A DNA stretch of 10,307 nt from Flammeovirgaceae bacterium (GTDB lineage Bacteria > Bacteroidota > Bacteroidia > Cytophagales > Cyclobacteriaceae), in NCBI GenBank assembly GCA_003228395.1, contig QIDJ01000373.1:1-10307 (forward strand), given 5' to 3'. The notes under the pieces were generated by a model. The model made no database searches. It had not been told where the DNA came from and worked only from the letters and a program-made list of their open reading frames with translations. The translations under genes were made by a program, and so were the position numbers. Of this stretch, positions 1-6,396 are shown piece by piece. The first letter of the stretch is position 1, and each line of letters starts with the position of its first letter.

Positions 1-16
1 ATAATTAATTATATAA

Positions 17-130
17 TTTTTAAAGATTGCAACAACCCCTGTGGAAGGCATTAAATATCGGGAAACAGAATTACTGACAGTTGCTTACAAAAACGAAAAG
101 GTATATCACCTATTTCTAAGCTTCACGTAG
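17..130 (+). pseudogene. Possible 3' remnant of an unknown gene
   Basis: A frame of 37 codons is open from just after an in-frame stop at 14-16 to a TAG at 128-130. It has no ATG; a GTG at 41 is the only usual start. The residues are protein-like and mixed rather than low-complexity (for example PVEGIKYRETELLTVAYKN), which is unlike typical AT-rich spacer. No family is recognised. Thirty-seven open codons can easily occur by chance, so this is a weak call. It could be the tail of a gene whose front was lost, or simply spacer ahead of the peptidase gene. Confidence 0.22.
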
Positions 131-138
131 TAATATTG
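131..138 (+). promoter_or_regulatory. Candidate -7 box for the M3 peptidase gene
   Basis: TAATATTG matches the Bacteroidota -7 consensus TAnnTTTG at all but one position. It sits 28 bases before the ATG, giving a short leader. No clear TTTG -33 element is visible upstream, so support is weak. Confidence 0.25.
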
Positions 139-166
139 TACATACAATTACAAAAATTCCTGAATC

Positions 167-2296
167 ATGATGAATATATATACTTCTGTTATTCTGGCCG
201 CCGGTCTGGCCATCGCCGGTTGTCAGCCACAAAATGAAACCTTGCCGGAAAACGATGAAAATCCGTTGCTGGCGGAATGGATTACACCGTTCGGAGTACC
301 TCCCTTAGACCTGATCGGCGATAAAGATTATCTGCCTGCCTTTCGTACGGCCATAGCCACCCACAAATCCGAAATTTCAGACATTACCAATGAAACTTCA
401 CTCCCGACATTTGAAAATACTATCGAAGCGCTGGAAAGAAGTGGTAAAGACCTGAGTAAAGTATCCCGGGTTTTTTTCGCCATCAACTCGGCGCACTCCA
501 ATGACTCTATCCGGGAAATAGCAAAGATCATGGCTCCGGAGTTGTCGGCGCACCGGGATGACATCAGCCTGAATAAGGAGCTGTTTGCCCGGGTAAAAAC
601 CATATATGATCAGCAGGATGCACTGGACCTGACTGCCGAACAACGCCGGTTGCTTGAAGAAACACACAAGGGGTTTGTGCGGGCAGGCGTAAATCTCGAT
701 GAAAATTCCCAAAAGCGGCTGCGTGAAATAAACAGCCGGCTGGCGGAGCTGGCCCAGCAATTTGGCCAGAACCTGCTGGCTGAAACCAACGACTTCAAGC
801 TCGTAGTATCAACCCGTGAAGACCTGGGTAATCTGCCCGAAAGCCTGGCAGCAGTGGCGGCAAAGACAGCAGAAAAGGAAGGCCACGCTGGTAGCTGGCT
901 ATTTACACTGGCGCGCCCGAGTATAAACCCCTTCCTGCAGTATTCGCCAAATCGTGAATTTCGCAAACAGCTTTTTATGGGTTACGCAAAGCGGGGAGAT
1001 AATAACAACGAACACGACAACAAAGCAATCCTATCCGAAATGGCTGCCCTGCGGATTGAACGTGCACAACTGATGGGATACGAATCACATGCCCATTACA
1101 TCCTGTCGGACAACATGGCCGAAAACCCCGAACGGGTGTACGCCTTGCTCGACAAAGTATGGGCTCCTGCCTTACGTGTTTCGAAATCAGAAAGAGATGC
1201 GCTTCAGCAAATGATGCATGAAGAGGGGGTAGAAGGAGACCTGATGGGTTGGGACTGGCGGTATTATGTGGAAAAAGTGCGTAAAGCACGTTACGACCTG
1301 GATGAAGATGCCCTGCGGCCCTATTTTGAATTCACCGCCGTGCGTGAAGGCGCTTTCATGCTTGCCACCAAATTGTTTGGGCTGACTTTTACGGAACTTA
1401 CCGATATGCCTGTGTGGCATCCGGATCAGCAGGTTTTCGAAGTAAAAGAGGCTGACGGGTCGCATTTGGGTGTCATTTACATGGACTTTTTTGCACGCGA
1501 AAGCAAACGGGGCGGCGCATGGATGAATTCCCTTCGCTCACAGTCAAAACTCGATGGTGAAATTACTCCCATTGTAACCAACAACTTTAATTTCCCGCCT
1601 CCTACAGATGACACCCCTTCGTTGCTTTCCTTCACCGAGGCACAAACGCTATTCCATGAATTTGGCCATGCATTACATGGATTGCTTTCAGACGTAGTTT
1701 ACGAATCGCTTTCAGGCACCAGCGTACCCCGCGATTTCGTGGAATTTCCCTCGCAGGTGATGGAAAACTGGATGAGCGAACCGGAGGTATTGAATTTGTA
1801 TGCCAAACATTACCAAACCGGGGAGGTGATCCCGGAAGAAATGATCGGCAAACTCAAAGCAGCCGGTACCTTCAATCAGGGATTTGCTACGGTTGAATAC
1901 ATGGCTGCCTCCTATCTGGACCTGGCCTGGCATACACTAACTGATACAACACGGCAGGATGCCACCGCCTTTGAAAATAAGGAAATGGAGCGCATCGGGC
2001 TGATTGATGAAATCTTACCCCGGTATCGAAGCACGTATTTCAATCATATATTCGGAGGAGACCCCAGTTATTCGGCCGGCTATTATAGTTATATGTGGTC
2101 GGAAGTACTGGACGCCGACGCTTTTCAGGCGTTTAAGGAAACCAGCCTGTTCGATCCGGAAACGGCGCGTAAATACAGGCATTTGCTGAGCCAGGGAGGT
2201 TCCAGACCCGGAATGGAACTCTATCTGGAATTTCGCGGCCGCGAACCCGAAATTGAGCCCCTGCTCGAAAGAAGAGGCTTGCTGAATGTGCAGTAA
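167..2296 (+). CDS. M3-family zinc oligopeptidase (Dcp/OpdA-like), predicted lipoprotein
   Basis: This is a thimet-oligopeptidase-clan metallopeptidase that hydrolyses short peptides, most like bacterial peptidyl-dipeptidase Dcp. The 709-residue length fits the family. The zinc motif HEFGH lies at residues 497-501 (H497, E498, H501), followed by ALHG. The third zinc ligand is E526 in DFVEFPSQ, the spacing seen in Dcp. The C-terminal substrate-binding stretch FNHIFGG...SAGYYSY at about 624-640 is also present, so the active site appears complete. The N-terminus has a hydrophobic run ending in LAIAGC with C19 as the likely lipidated cysteine, so an envelope location is predicted; this run unusually lacks a Lys/Arg before it. 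Two ATGs (167 and 170) are possible starts and both keep the signal. It is a single gene converging on the small broken genes downstream. I call the M3 family firmly but cannot separate Dcp from a close paralogue, so I give no symbol. Confidence 0.95.
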   Translation: MMNIYTSVILAAGLAIAGCQPQNETLPENDENPLLAEWITPFGVPPLDLIGDKDYLPAFRTAIATHKSEISDITNETSLPTFENTIEALERSGKDLSKVSRVFFAINSAHSNDSIREIAKIMAPELSAHRDDISLNKELFARVKTIYDQQDALDLTAEQRRLLEETHKGFVRAGVNLDENSQKRLREINSRLAELAQQFGQNLLAETNDFKLVVSTREDLGNLPESLAAVAAKTAEKEGHAGSWLFTLARPSINPFLQYSPNREFRKQLFMGYAKRGDNNNEHDNKAILSEMAALRIERAQLMGYESHAHYILSDNMAENPERVYALLDKVWAPALRVSKSERDALQQMMHEEGVEGDLMGWDWRYYVEKVRKARYDLDEDALRPYFEFTAVREGAFMLATKLFGLTFTELTDMPVWHPDQQVFEVKEADGSHLGVIYMDFFARESKRGGAWMNSLRSQSKLDGEITPIVTNNFNFPPPTDDTPSLLSFTEAQTLFHEFGHALHGLLSDVVYESLSGTSVPRDFVEFPSQVMENWMSEPEVLNLYAKHYQTGEVIPEEMIGKLKAAGTFNQGFATVEYMAASYLDLAWHTLTDTTRQDATAFENKEMERIGLIDEILPRYRSTYFNHIFGGDPSYSAGYYSYMWSEVLDADAFQAFKETSLFDPETARKYRHLLSQGGSRPGMELYLEFRGREPEIEPLLERRGLLNVQ

Positions 2297-2334
2297 GAAA
2301 ATCTGTTTCAGATTAATAGAATATACATGTATAT

Positions 2335-2752
2335 TTAAAAATGCAAGGAGAAAGAATTATCCGGTCCATTATAAAACAACGAACACCTTGACAGAACATC
2401 TCTACCAATTAGTACTTGAAATGGCTGCCCGCTTAAATCAGCACAGAGGGGTTGAACACTTATTTACATTAGGTTGGGTAATGGGTAAAACTACTCCTAC
2501 ATCATATAATAATTGCTGAGTTTCTCCGCCTGCGGTATGCACTTTTTGAACATCAAAAGGTATCAATCCAATATGATCAACTAATGATTGAGATATACAA
2601 GTACTGGATGCTCCTGTATCAATTAATGCAGTTTCTTTTTGAAATGGTACTGATTTGCCCTTTTTCTTTAGTTGTTCTGTAACCGGTTGTGGAGGAACAA
2701 TAATAACTTCAATAACCGGCCCTGTTTGATGGCATCGTTTCGATTTGCCCAT
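2335..2752 (-). pseudogene. Retropepsin-like aspartyl protease, frameshifted
   Basis: This is a small single-domain aspartyl protease of the retroviral-protease-like type, expected to work as a homodimer. The catalytic motif ALIDTGAS is present with D45, T46 and G47 counted from the ATG at 2752. A middle part follows (PFDVQKVHTAGGETQQLLYD). The frame then stops at 2438-2440 after 104 residues. The remainder is intact one frame over: from about 2460 to a TAA at 2335-2337 it reads SVQPLCADLSGQ, then VLIGRDVLSRC, then YNGPDNSFSLHF. That contains the LIGRDVL segment expected near the end of this family. The restored length of about 138 residues fits the family. One extra base (or two missing) near 2455-2462 explains the break. 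The first seven residues from 2752 lie inside the upstream gene's code and are probably not native; native-looking sequence begins at HQTGPVIEV. Sequencing error is the main alternative to real decay. Confidence 0.8.
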
Positions 2753-2865
2753 ACGCCAAGCAGTTCTTCATTTTTTATTACAGCAAATCCCCCTTCCGGA
2801 TATTTCGATTGAAGTTCGTCTTGTGCTTTTTGAAAATATTTGATCTCATGCTCCAACATTGACAT
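2668..2865 (-). pseudogene. Small protein 5' part, truncated at a junction with the retropepsin-like gene
   Basis: The 65-residue frame starts MSMLEHEIKYFQKAQDELQS and continues KYPEGGFAVIKNEELLGVWA up to NRNDAIKQG. From memory this resembles a small protein of unknown function often encoded just upstream of retropepsin-like genes; I cannot name a family with certainty. Such proteins normally continue after DAIKQG with a further conserved segment. Here the last 16 residues are instead an out-of-frame reading of the aspartyl protease start (GPVIEV... in the other frame). The two frames overlap by 85 bases, too long for ordinary translational coupling. The start at 2865 is preceded by AAAGG at a plausible spacing. 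I infer that the 3' end of this gene and the 5' end of the protease gene were lost together. Confidence 0.6.
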
Positions 2866-2883
2866 ACACCTTTGCTTTAATTA

Positions 2884-2891
2884 AATATAGC
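2884..2891 (-). promoter_or_regulatory. Candidate -7 box for the broken small-gene pair
   Basis: On the - strand the sequence TATATTTA matches TAnnTTTG except for the last base and lies about 18 bases before the ATG at 2865. TTTTG runs occur just upstream but at a non-standard spacing. Weak support only. Confidence 0.2.
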
Positions 2892-3020
2892 AAAATGAGC
2901 GCAAAACAGGTAATTATTTGGGATTTATGCAAAGATTGCAACATGCTCCATTTTAAACATTATTCCGATATTTGACCCCTTATACACTAACTTTACCGGT
3001 TCACCTATAACCAACCTTTC

Positions 3021-4775
3021 ATGGCGGAACAGAAAGACAATCCCAAAAAAAGAATTACCATAGGCCGGGTATTTAAAACCATCATCTGGCCGCGTAGAAA
3101 ACTGCTGCTGCTTGGCCTCGTGCTGATCATCATCAACCGCCTCGCCGGCCTCGTGCTGCCGGGCGCCAGCAAGATCCTTATCGATGATGTAATAGGCAAT
3201 AGTGACATGGAAATGCTAAAAATGTTGCTCATCGCCGTTTCGGCAGCGCTGGTTATTCAGTCATCCACTTCGTATATACTCACCAAACTGCTTAGCGTGG
3301 AAGCCCAGCACCTCATCGCCCGGCTACGATCAAGTGTACAGCAGCATATCATTCAACTACCGATTAAATTTTTCGATAATTCCAAAAGCGGTGAACTGGT
3401 TTCGCGCATCATGACAGATGTGGAAGGCGTCCGCAACCTGGTGGGTACGGGTCTGGTACAACTATTTGGCGGAGTGCTTACCTCGGTGGTGGCTTTTGTG
3501 CTTCTCATCCGGATCAGTCCGCAAATGACATTGTATGTGATGGTTCCCCTCATCGTTTTCGGCCTGATTTCACTGAAAGCATTCTCTATCATCCGGCCCA
3601 TTTTCAGAAAAAGAGGCGAGATCAATGCGGAAGTAACCGGCCGGCTTACCGAATCACTTAACGGGATCAGGGTGATCAAAGGATTTAATGCGGAAGAACA
3701 GGAAATTAAAACGTTTGAAAAAGGGGTTGAACGCCTGTTTGAAAATGTAAAAAAATCATTGACCACCACCAGTCTTGTTACCAGCGCATCCACGTTACTG
3801 CTGGGACTTGCCAGTGTAGGCATTATGGGTATCGGAGGATACATGATCATGCAGGGAGCACTTACCATTGGCGATTTCTTTGCGTTCACACTGTATCTGG
3901 GTTTCCTCATAGCCCCTATTGTGCAGATGAGCAACATCGGCAGCCAGATCACCGAAGCCTTTGCCGGGCTGGATCGTACCGAGGAGATTATGAACATGCC
4001 CGCAGAAAGCCAAGCAGACGAACGAACGATCGTTTTGAAAGAAATTAAAGGTGATCTTTCCTTTGCGAATGTGTCCTTTGCCTACGATAATGGCAAGCAC
4101 GTGCTGCATGATGTAAACTTTCAGGCTCCACCCGGATCCGTTACCGCGCTTGTAGGAAGTTCAGGGTCCGGTAAGTCCACCATCGCCGGATTAACCGCAT
4201 CGTTTCTGGTCCCCGACTCCGGATCCATAACTATTGATGGAGTAGATTTATCAAAAGTGACGCTGGACAGCTACCGAAGTAATCTGGGCGTAGTATTGCA
4301 GGACGATTTTCTGTTCGAAGGGACCATCCGGGAAAACATCCTGTTTCCCCGGCCCGGTGCAACGGTAGAACAGTTGCTGCATGCGGTCGAATCCGCCCAT
4401 GTAAAAGAATTTACCGACCGGTTCGAAGACGGGCTCGATACACTGATTGGTGAGCGCGGCGTAAAGCTCTCCGGCGGGCAGCGCCAGCGTGTGGCCATCG
4501 CACGCGCCATACTGTCTGATCCGGCAATCCTGCTGCTTGATGAGGCCACCTCAAACCTGGATACCGAAAGTGAGGCATATATCCAGGAAAGCCTGAGTCA
4601 CCTGATGAAAGGCCGCACCACGCTGGTGATCGCCCACAGGCTGAGTACGATTCGGAAGGCGGATCAGATATTGGTAATAGAAAACGGACGGATCGTGGAA
4701 AGAGGGACGCACGATGACCTGATCGAGCGCAAAGGCCGCTATTATGACCTGTACACCTTCCAGGCAAGAATTTGA
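3021..4775 (+). CDS. MsbA/LmrA-type ABC exporter half-transporter
   Basis: This is a fused membrane-plus-ATPase exporter subunit, expected to work as a homodimer in the inner membrane and to export lipid, drug or peptide substrates; the substrate cannot be told from sequence. Its 584 residues match the family. Six hydrophobic spans are visible at about 28-48, 67-90, 141-164, 169-188, 252-278 and 285-303. The coupling-helix region FFDNSKSGELVSRIMTDV begins at 117, and ESLNGIRVIKGFNAE is at 211-225. The nucleotide-binding domain (about 345-584) has a Walker A GSSGSGKST at 379-387 (K385), Q-loop Q427, signature LSGGQ at 483-487, Walker B ILLLDE at 503-508 (E508 catalytic) and H-loop H539. All catalytic residues are present. 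There is no N-terminal C39 peptidase domain, so it is not a leader-cleaving bacteriocin exporter. It is divergent from the broken pair upstream. The GC-balanced coding sequence contrasts sharply with the AT-rich gene 18 bases downstream. Confidence 0.95.
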   Translation: MAEQKDNPKKRITIGRVFKTIIWPRRKLLLLGLVLIIINRLAGLVLPGASKILIDDVIGNSDMEMLKMLLIAVSAALVIQSSTSYILTKLLSVEAQHLIARLRSSVQQHIIQLPIKFFDNSKSGELVSRIMTDVEGVRNLVGTGLVQLFGGVLTSVVAFVLLIRISPQMTLYVMVPLIVFGLISLKAFSIIRPIFRKRGEINAEVTGRLTESLNGIRVIKGFNAEEQEIKTFEKGVERLFENVKKSLTTTSLVTSASTLLLGLASVGIMGIGGYMIMQGALTIGDFFAFTLYLGFLIAPIVQMSNIGSQITEAFAGLDRTEEIMNMPAESQADERTIVLKEIKGDLSFANVSFAYDNGKHVLHDVNFQAPPGSVTALVGSSGSGKSTIAGLTASFLVPDSGSITIDGVDLSKVTLDSYRSNLGVVLQDDFLFEGTIRENILFPRPGATVEQLLHAVESAHVKEFTDRFEDGLDTLIGERGVKLSGGQRQRVAIARAILSDPAILLLDEATSNLDTESEAYIQESLSHLMKGRTTLVIAHRLSTIRKADQILVIENGRIVERGTHDDLIERKGRYYDLYTFQARI

Positions 4776-4793
4776 ATTCAATTATTTGCATTC

Positions 4794-5352
4794 ATGAGAA
4801 TCATATTCATATTTTTTACCTTCATTACATTTGCTTTTGGATGTAACACGGGAAAGAAGCAGGAAATAATCGAAATTAATGATTTTTTGTTGAATGAGCT
4901 TAAAAAGAATATTGACAGCCCTTTTTCGGTAGAGATAGCAAATCAATTATTCTCTAGAAATATAAGTGATAAGAAGGAGCTTAGAAAAGTATTTGATCTT
5001 CTCGTAAATCAAGAGGATGTAATAAAAAATCATCTTCTAAATCCTTTTAATAAGATAGAAAAGATACTGACAGATGATAAAGTTGATTTGTCAAAGTTTC
5101 AGTTCTATGATACTGAGAAAAATCTAACTATTATAAGACCTGAAAAAGGAAAGAAAATCTTAATTGACTTTTGGTTCATCGCCTGTCCTCCTTGCATTGA
5201 GCAACATAAATTAATAGCTAATAAATTGGGGTGGTTAGAAAGCAGAGACATAGAGGTAATCGGAATATCAATAGATGGCAATCATGAAGAATGGAAAAAT
5301 TTTATATCGAACTAATTCCTTCAATGAAATTGAAAAATATTTGAATAAATAA
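4794..5352 (+). pseudogene. TlpA/thioredoxin-like lipoprotein, broken by an internal deletion
   Basis: The first frame encodes 173 residues to a TAA at 5313-5315. The N-terminus is a lipoprotein signal (MRIIFIFFTFITFAFGC, lipid site C17), then a helical linker region, then the start of a thioredoxin fold: ILIDFWFIACPPCIEQHK with the redox pair C131/C134, followed by the strand IEVIGISIDG. A TlpA-like domain should run roughly 100 or more residues past CxxC and include a cis-proline strand; here only 39 residues follow C134. The missing end is visible in the +1 frame: from about 5287 it reads KNGKILYRTNSFNEIEKYLN and ends K-stop at 5350-5352, a typical C-terminus of this family. I infer loss of a middle piece encoding the cis-proline region, leaving the tail out of frame. 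An intact protein would reduce or isomerise disulfides in the envelope. GC in two sampled 60-base lines is 25-27%, far below the preceding ABC gene. Confidence 0.8.
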
Positions 5353-5366
5353 CTGCTTATCATTAC

Positions 5367-5389
5367 AGCAAGCCTTGCTTCTCTTTTTT
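5367..5389 (+). terminator. Possible intrinsic terminator after the thioredoxin-like pseudogene
   Basis: AGCAA-GCC-TTGCT forms a 5 bp stem with a 3-base loop, followed four bases later by a run of six T. It lies 14 bases after the restored stop of the thioredoxin-like gene. The stem is short, so the call is tentative. Confidence 0.4.
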
Positions 5390-5497
5390 AGTTATGTTAC
5401 GGAGCAGGATCTTCGCCGTCCGCGTCATAGCCAGACTCTGTGAGCCGGAAACTGATTTTCTTACGGGCAATAAATACTTCCGGACAACGGTGGTTAC

Positions 5498-5611
5498 CTA
5501 CACATCCCAGTCTTTTTCGTGCTTACTGGTCTTTGAATTAGGAAAAATGATGGGTGAAATGATGGCCAGCACAAAAAGAACAAGTACCAGAACGAGCGCT
5601 AAATATCCCAT
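5498..5611 (-). CDS. Small 37-residue single-span membrane protein
   Basis: ATG at 5609-5611 (- strand) to TAG at 5498-5500. The product begins MGYLALVLVLVLFVLAI, continues ISPIIFP and ends NSKTSKHEKDWDV. That gives one hydrophobic span at about residues 3-25 and a short charged tail, with Lys residues right after the span suggesting that the C-terminal tail is cytoplasmic. The clean amphipathic division, the Pro-containing end of the helix and the charged tail are what a real membrane microprotein would show, and AT-rich spacer rarely yields this by chance. No good Shine-Dalgarno is present (common in Bacteroidota) and no clear TAnnTTTG box was found upstream. No family is recognised and no function is proposed. 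The competing 83-codon frame on the opposite strand (5394-5645) looks non-native. Confidence 0.5.
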   Translation of the reverse strand: MGYLALVLVLVLFVLAIISPIIFPNSKTSKHEKDWDV

Positions 5612-6027
5612 ATTATTTTATTTACCGATGATTGTGACCTGCTAATTTCTTTAATACCAGCAAGAAATGAAATAAAATCCTGTTATTTTCACTGTAATCT
5701 ATCATTGAGTTCTTCTCAGTTGAAAAAATGCCCACATATTTTTTCATTAAGAAAAATTATCAAACGCCAGTTACCGTATTGGTAATTTTCCATATTTTTG
5801 TTACATGATTGAATAATTAATGCGGGTTTTTGCAAAAAAGATCTGGCTCATATAATTGGATACAAAAGCAGGGTATCGGAAATTTTAAAGACTATACCAC
5901 CCATCACCGGGCACAATTTATTGTGTATCTGATATTAAATGGAATTACGCCGCCGAAATTCAGGGGGTGGTAGTATTGTTCAGGAACACTACAGTTCCAG
6001 GCGTTACATAAGGGGCTAACCACAATC
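5612..6027. other. Intergenic spacer with possible structured element
   Basis: No gene could be supported in these 416 bases; the frames on both strands are short. The left part is AT-rich. A perfect TAnnTTTG box (TATTTTTG) occurs on the + strand at 5793-5800 with no matching gene downstream. A 12-base palindrome of T5-GC-A5 follows at about 5827-5838. At 5895-5972 complementary 8-mers (TACCACCC and GGGTGGTA) enclose two smaller hairpins, and GGAAC/GTTCC forms another just after. These could be parts of a small RNA or the trailer of the - strand glutaredoxin-like gene. Confidence 0.3.
5793..5800 (+). promoter_or_regulatory. Orphan TAnnTTTG promoter box
   Basis: TATTTTTG is a perfect match to the Bacteroidota -7 consensus and is followed by a region with local inverted repeats but no + strand gene. 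No properly spaced TTTG -33 element is seen. In AT-rich DNA such a match can arise by chance. Confidence 0.25.
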
Positions 6028-6396
6028 TTACTTCAAAAGGGCAAGCACCTTATCGAGCGGCGGATTAATAAAAACATTTTCGCCTACAACAACAACCGGA
6101 AACTGGATATAGTCATAATAGTTAACCGAATGTACTTTCGCTAACATTTCGTTGGCATAGGTTTCGTTTTGCTCCACGTCATAAAACGCATACGTTACAC
6201 CTGCCGAATCAAGTCCGGCCCGGAATACCGTACAATGATCGCACGAATTGCTTCCGTAAAGCGTAACTTGTTGCTGAATTTTTTCTGCACTTTCGTTTGC
6301 TTCTTTGGCCTGTTCGCTTGTTTTGGTGGAGCAGTATGATAGTACCAGTACAACGATCACAGCCAGCAATGCTGTTTTATTGTTAATTATTCTCAT
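6028..6396 (-). CDS. Glutaredoxin-like thioredoxin-fold lipoprotein
   Basis: The 122-residue protein starts MRIINNKTALLAVIVVLVLS followed by YC, a basic n-region and hydrophobic run ending at C22, the likely lipid-attachment cysteine. A charged linker (about 23-42) follows. The glutaredoxin-like domain begins QQVTLYGSNSCDHC with redox pair C52/C55, then a helix, the strand TYAFYDVE, and the cis-proline strand FPVVVVGENVF with P100. This order (CxxC after the first strand, cis-Pro before V-V-V-G) is typical of the glutaredoxin family, although the CDHC active site differs from the classical CPYC. It is likely a membrane-anchored envelope protein with disulfide exchange activity; partners cannot be inferred. 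The start is supported by GAGGT just before the ATG. It is divergent from mfd and appears monocistronic. The gene is complete. Confidence 0.85.
   Translation of the reverse strand: MRIINNKTALLAVIVVLVLSYCSTKTSEQAKEANESAEKIQQQVTLYGSNSCDHCTVFRAGLDSAGVTYAFYDVEQNETYANEMLAKVHSVNYYDYIQFPVVVVGENVFINPPLDKVLALLK

Noticed and set aside
2455..2465. Programmed frameshift joining the two retropepsin frames
   Set aside because: No slippery heptamer or following stem-loop was visible, and the neighbouring gene is also damaged, so mutation or sequencing error is simpler.
2286..2519. 77-codon + strand frame after the peptidase
   Set aside because: It lies antisense to the retropepsin-like gene, whose family motifs are clear, and its own residues show no domain.
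23..2943. 13-base direct repeat AAAGATTGCAACA at 23-35 and 2931-2943
   Set aside because: About one 13-base repeat pair is expected by chance in 10 kb, and the flanks do not match.
2988..2995. TAACTTTA as a promoter box for the ABC exporter
   Set aside because: It has one mismatch and the nearest TTTG is only 13 bases away, closer than the usual spacing; too weak to list as a feature.
3353..3997. 214-codon - strand frame
   Set aside because: It is a shadow of the ABC exporter transmembrane region, whose + strand code is unambiguous.
3021..5352. Exporter plus thioredoxin-like gene as a peptide-export (bacteriocin-type) cassette
   Set aside because: The exporter has no C39 peptidase domain, no precursor peptide or modification gene lies nearby, and the thioredoxin-like gene differs strongly in composition and is broken.
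5394..5645. 83-codon + strand frame
   Set aside because: It is antisense to the more convincing 37-residue membrane protein and has no recognisable features or ribosome-binding site.
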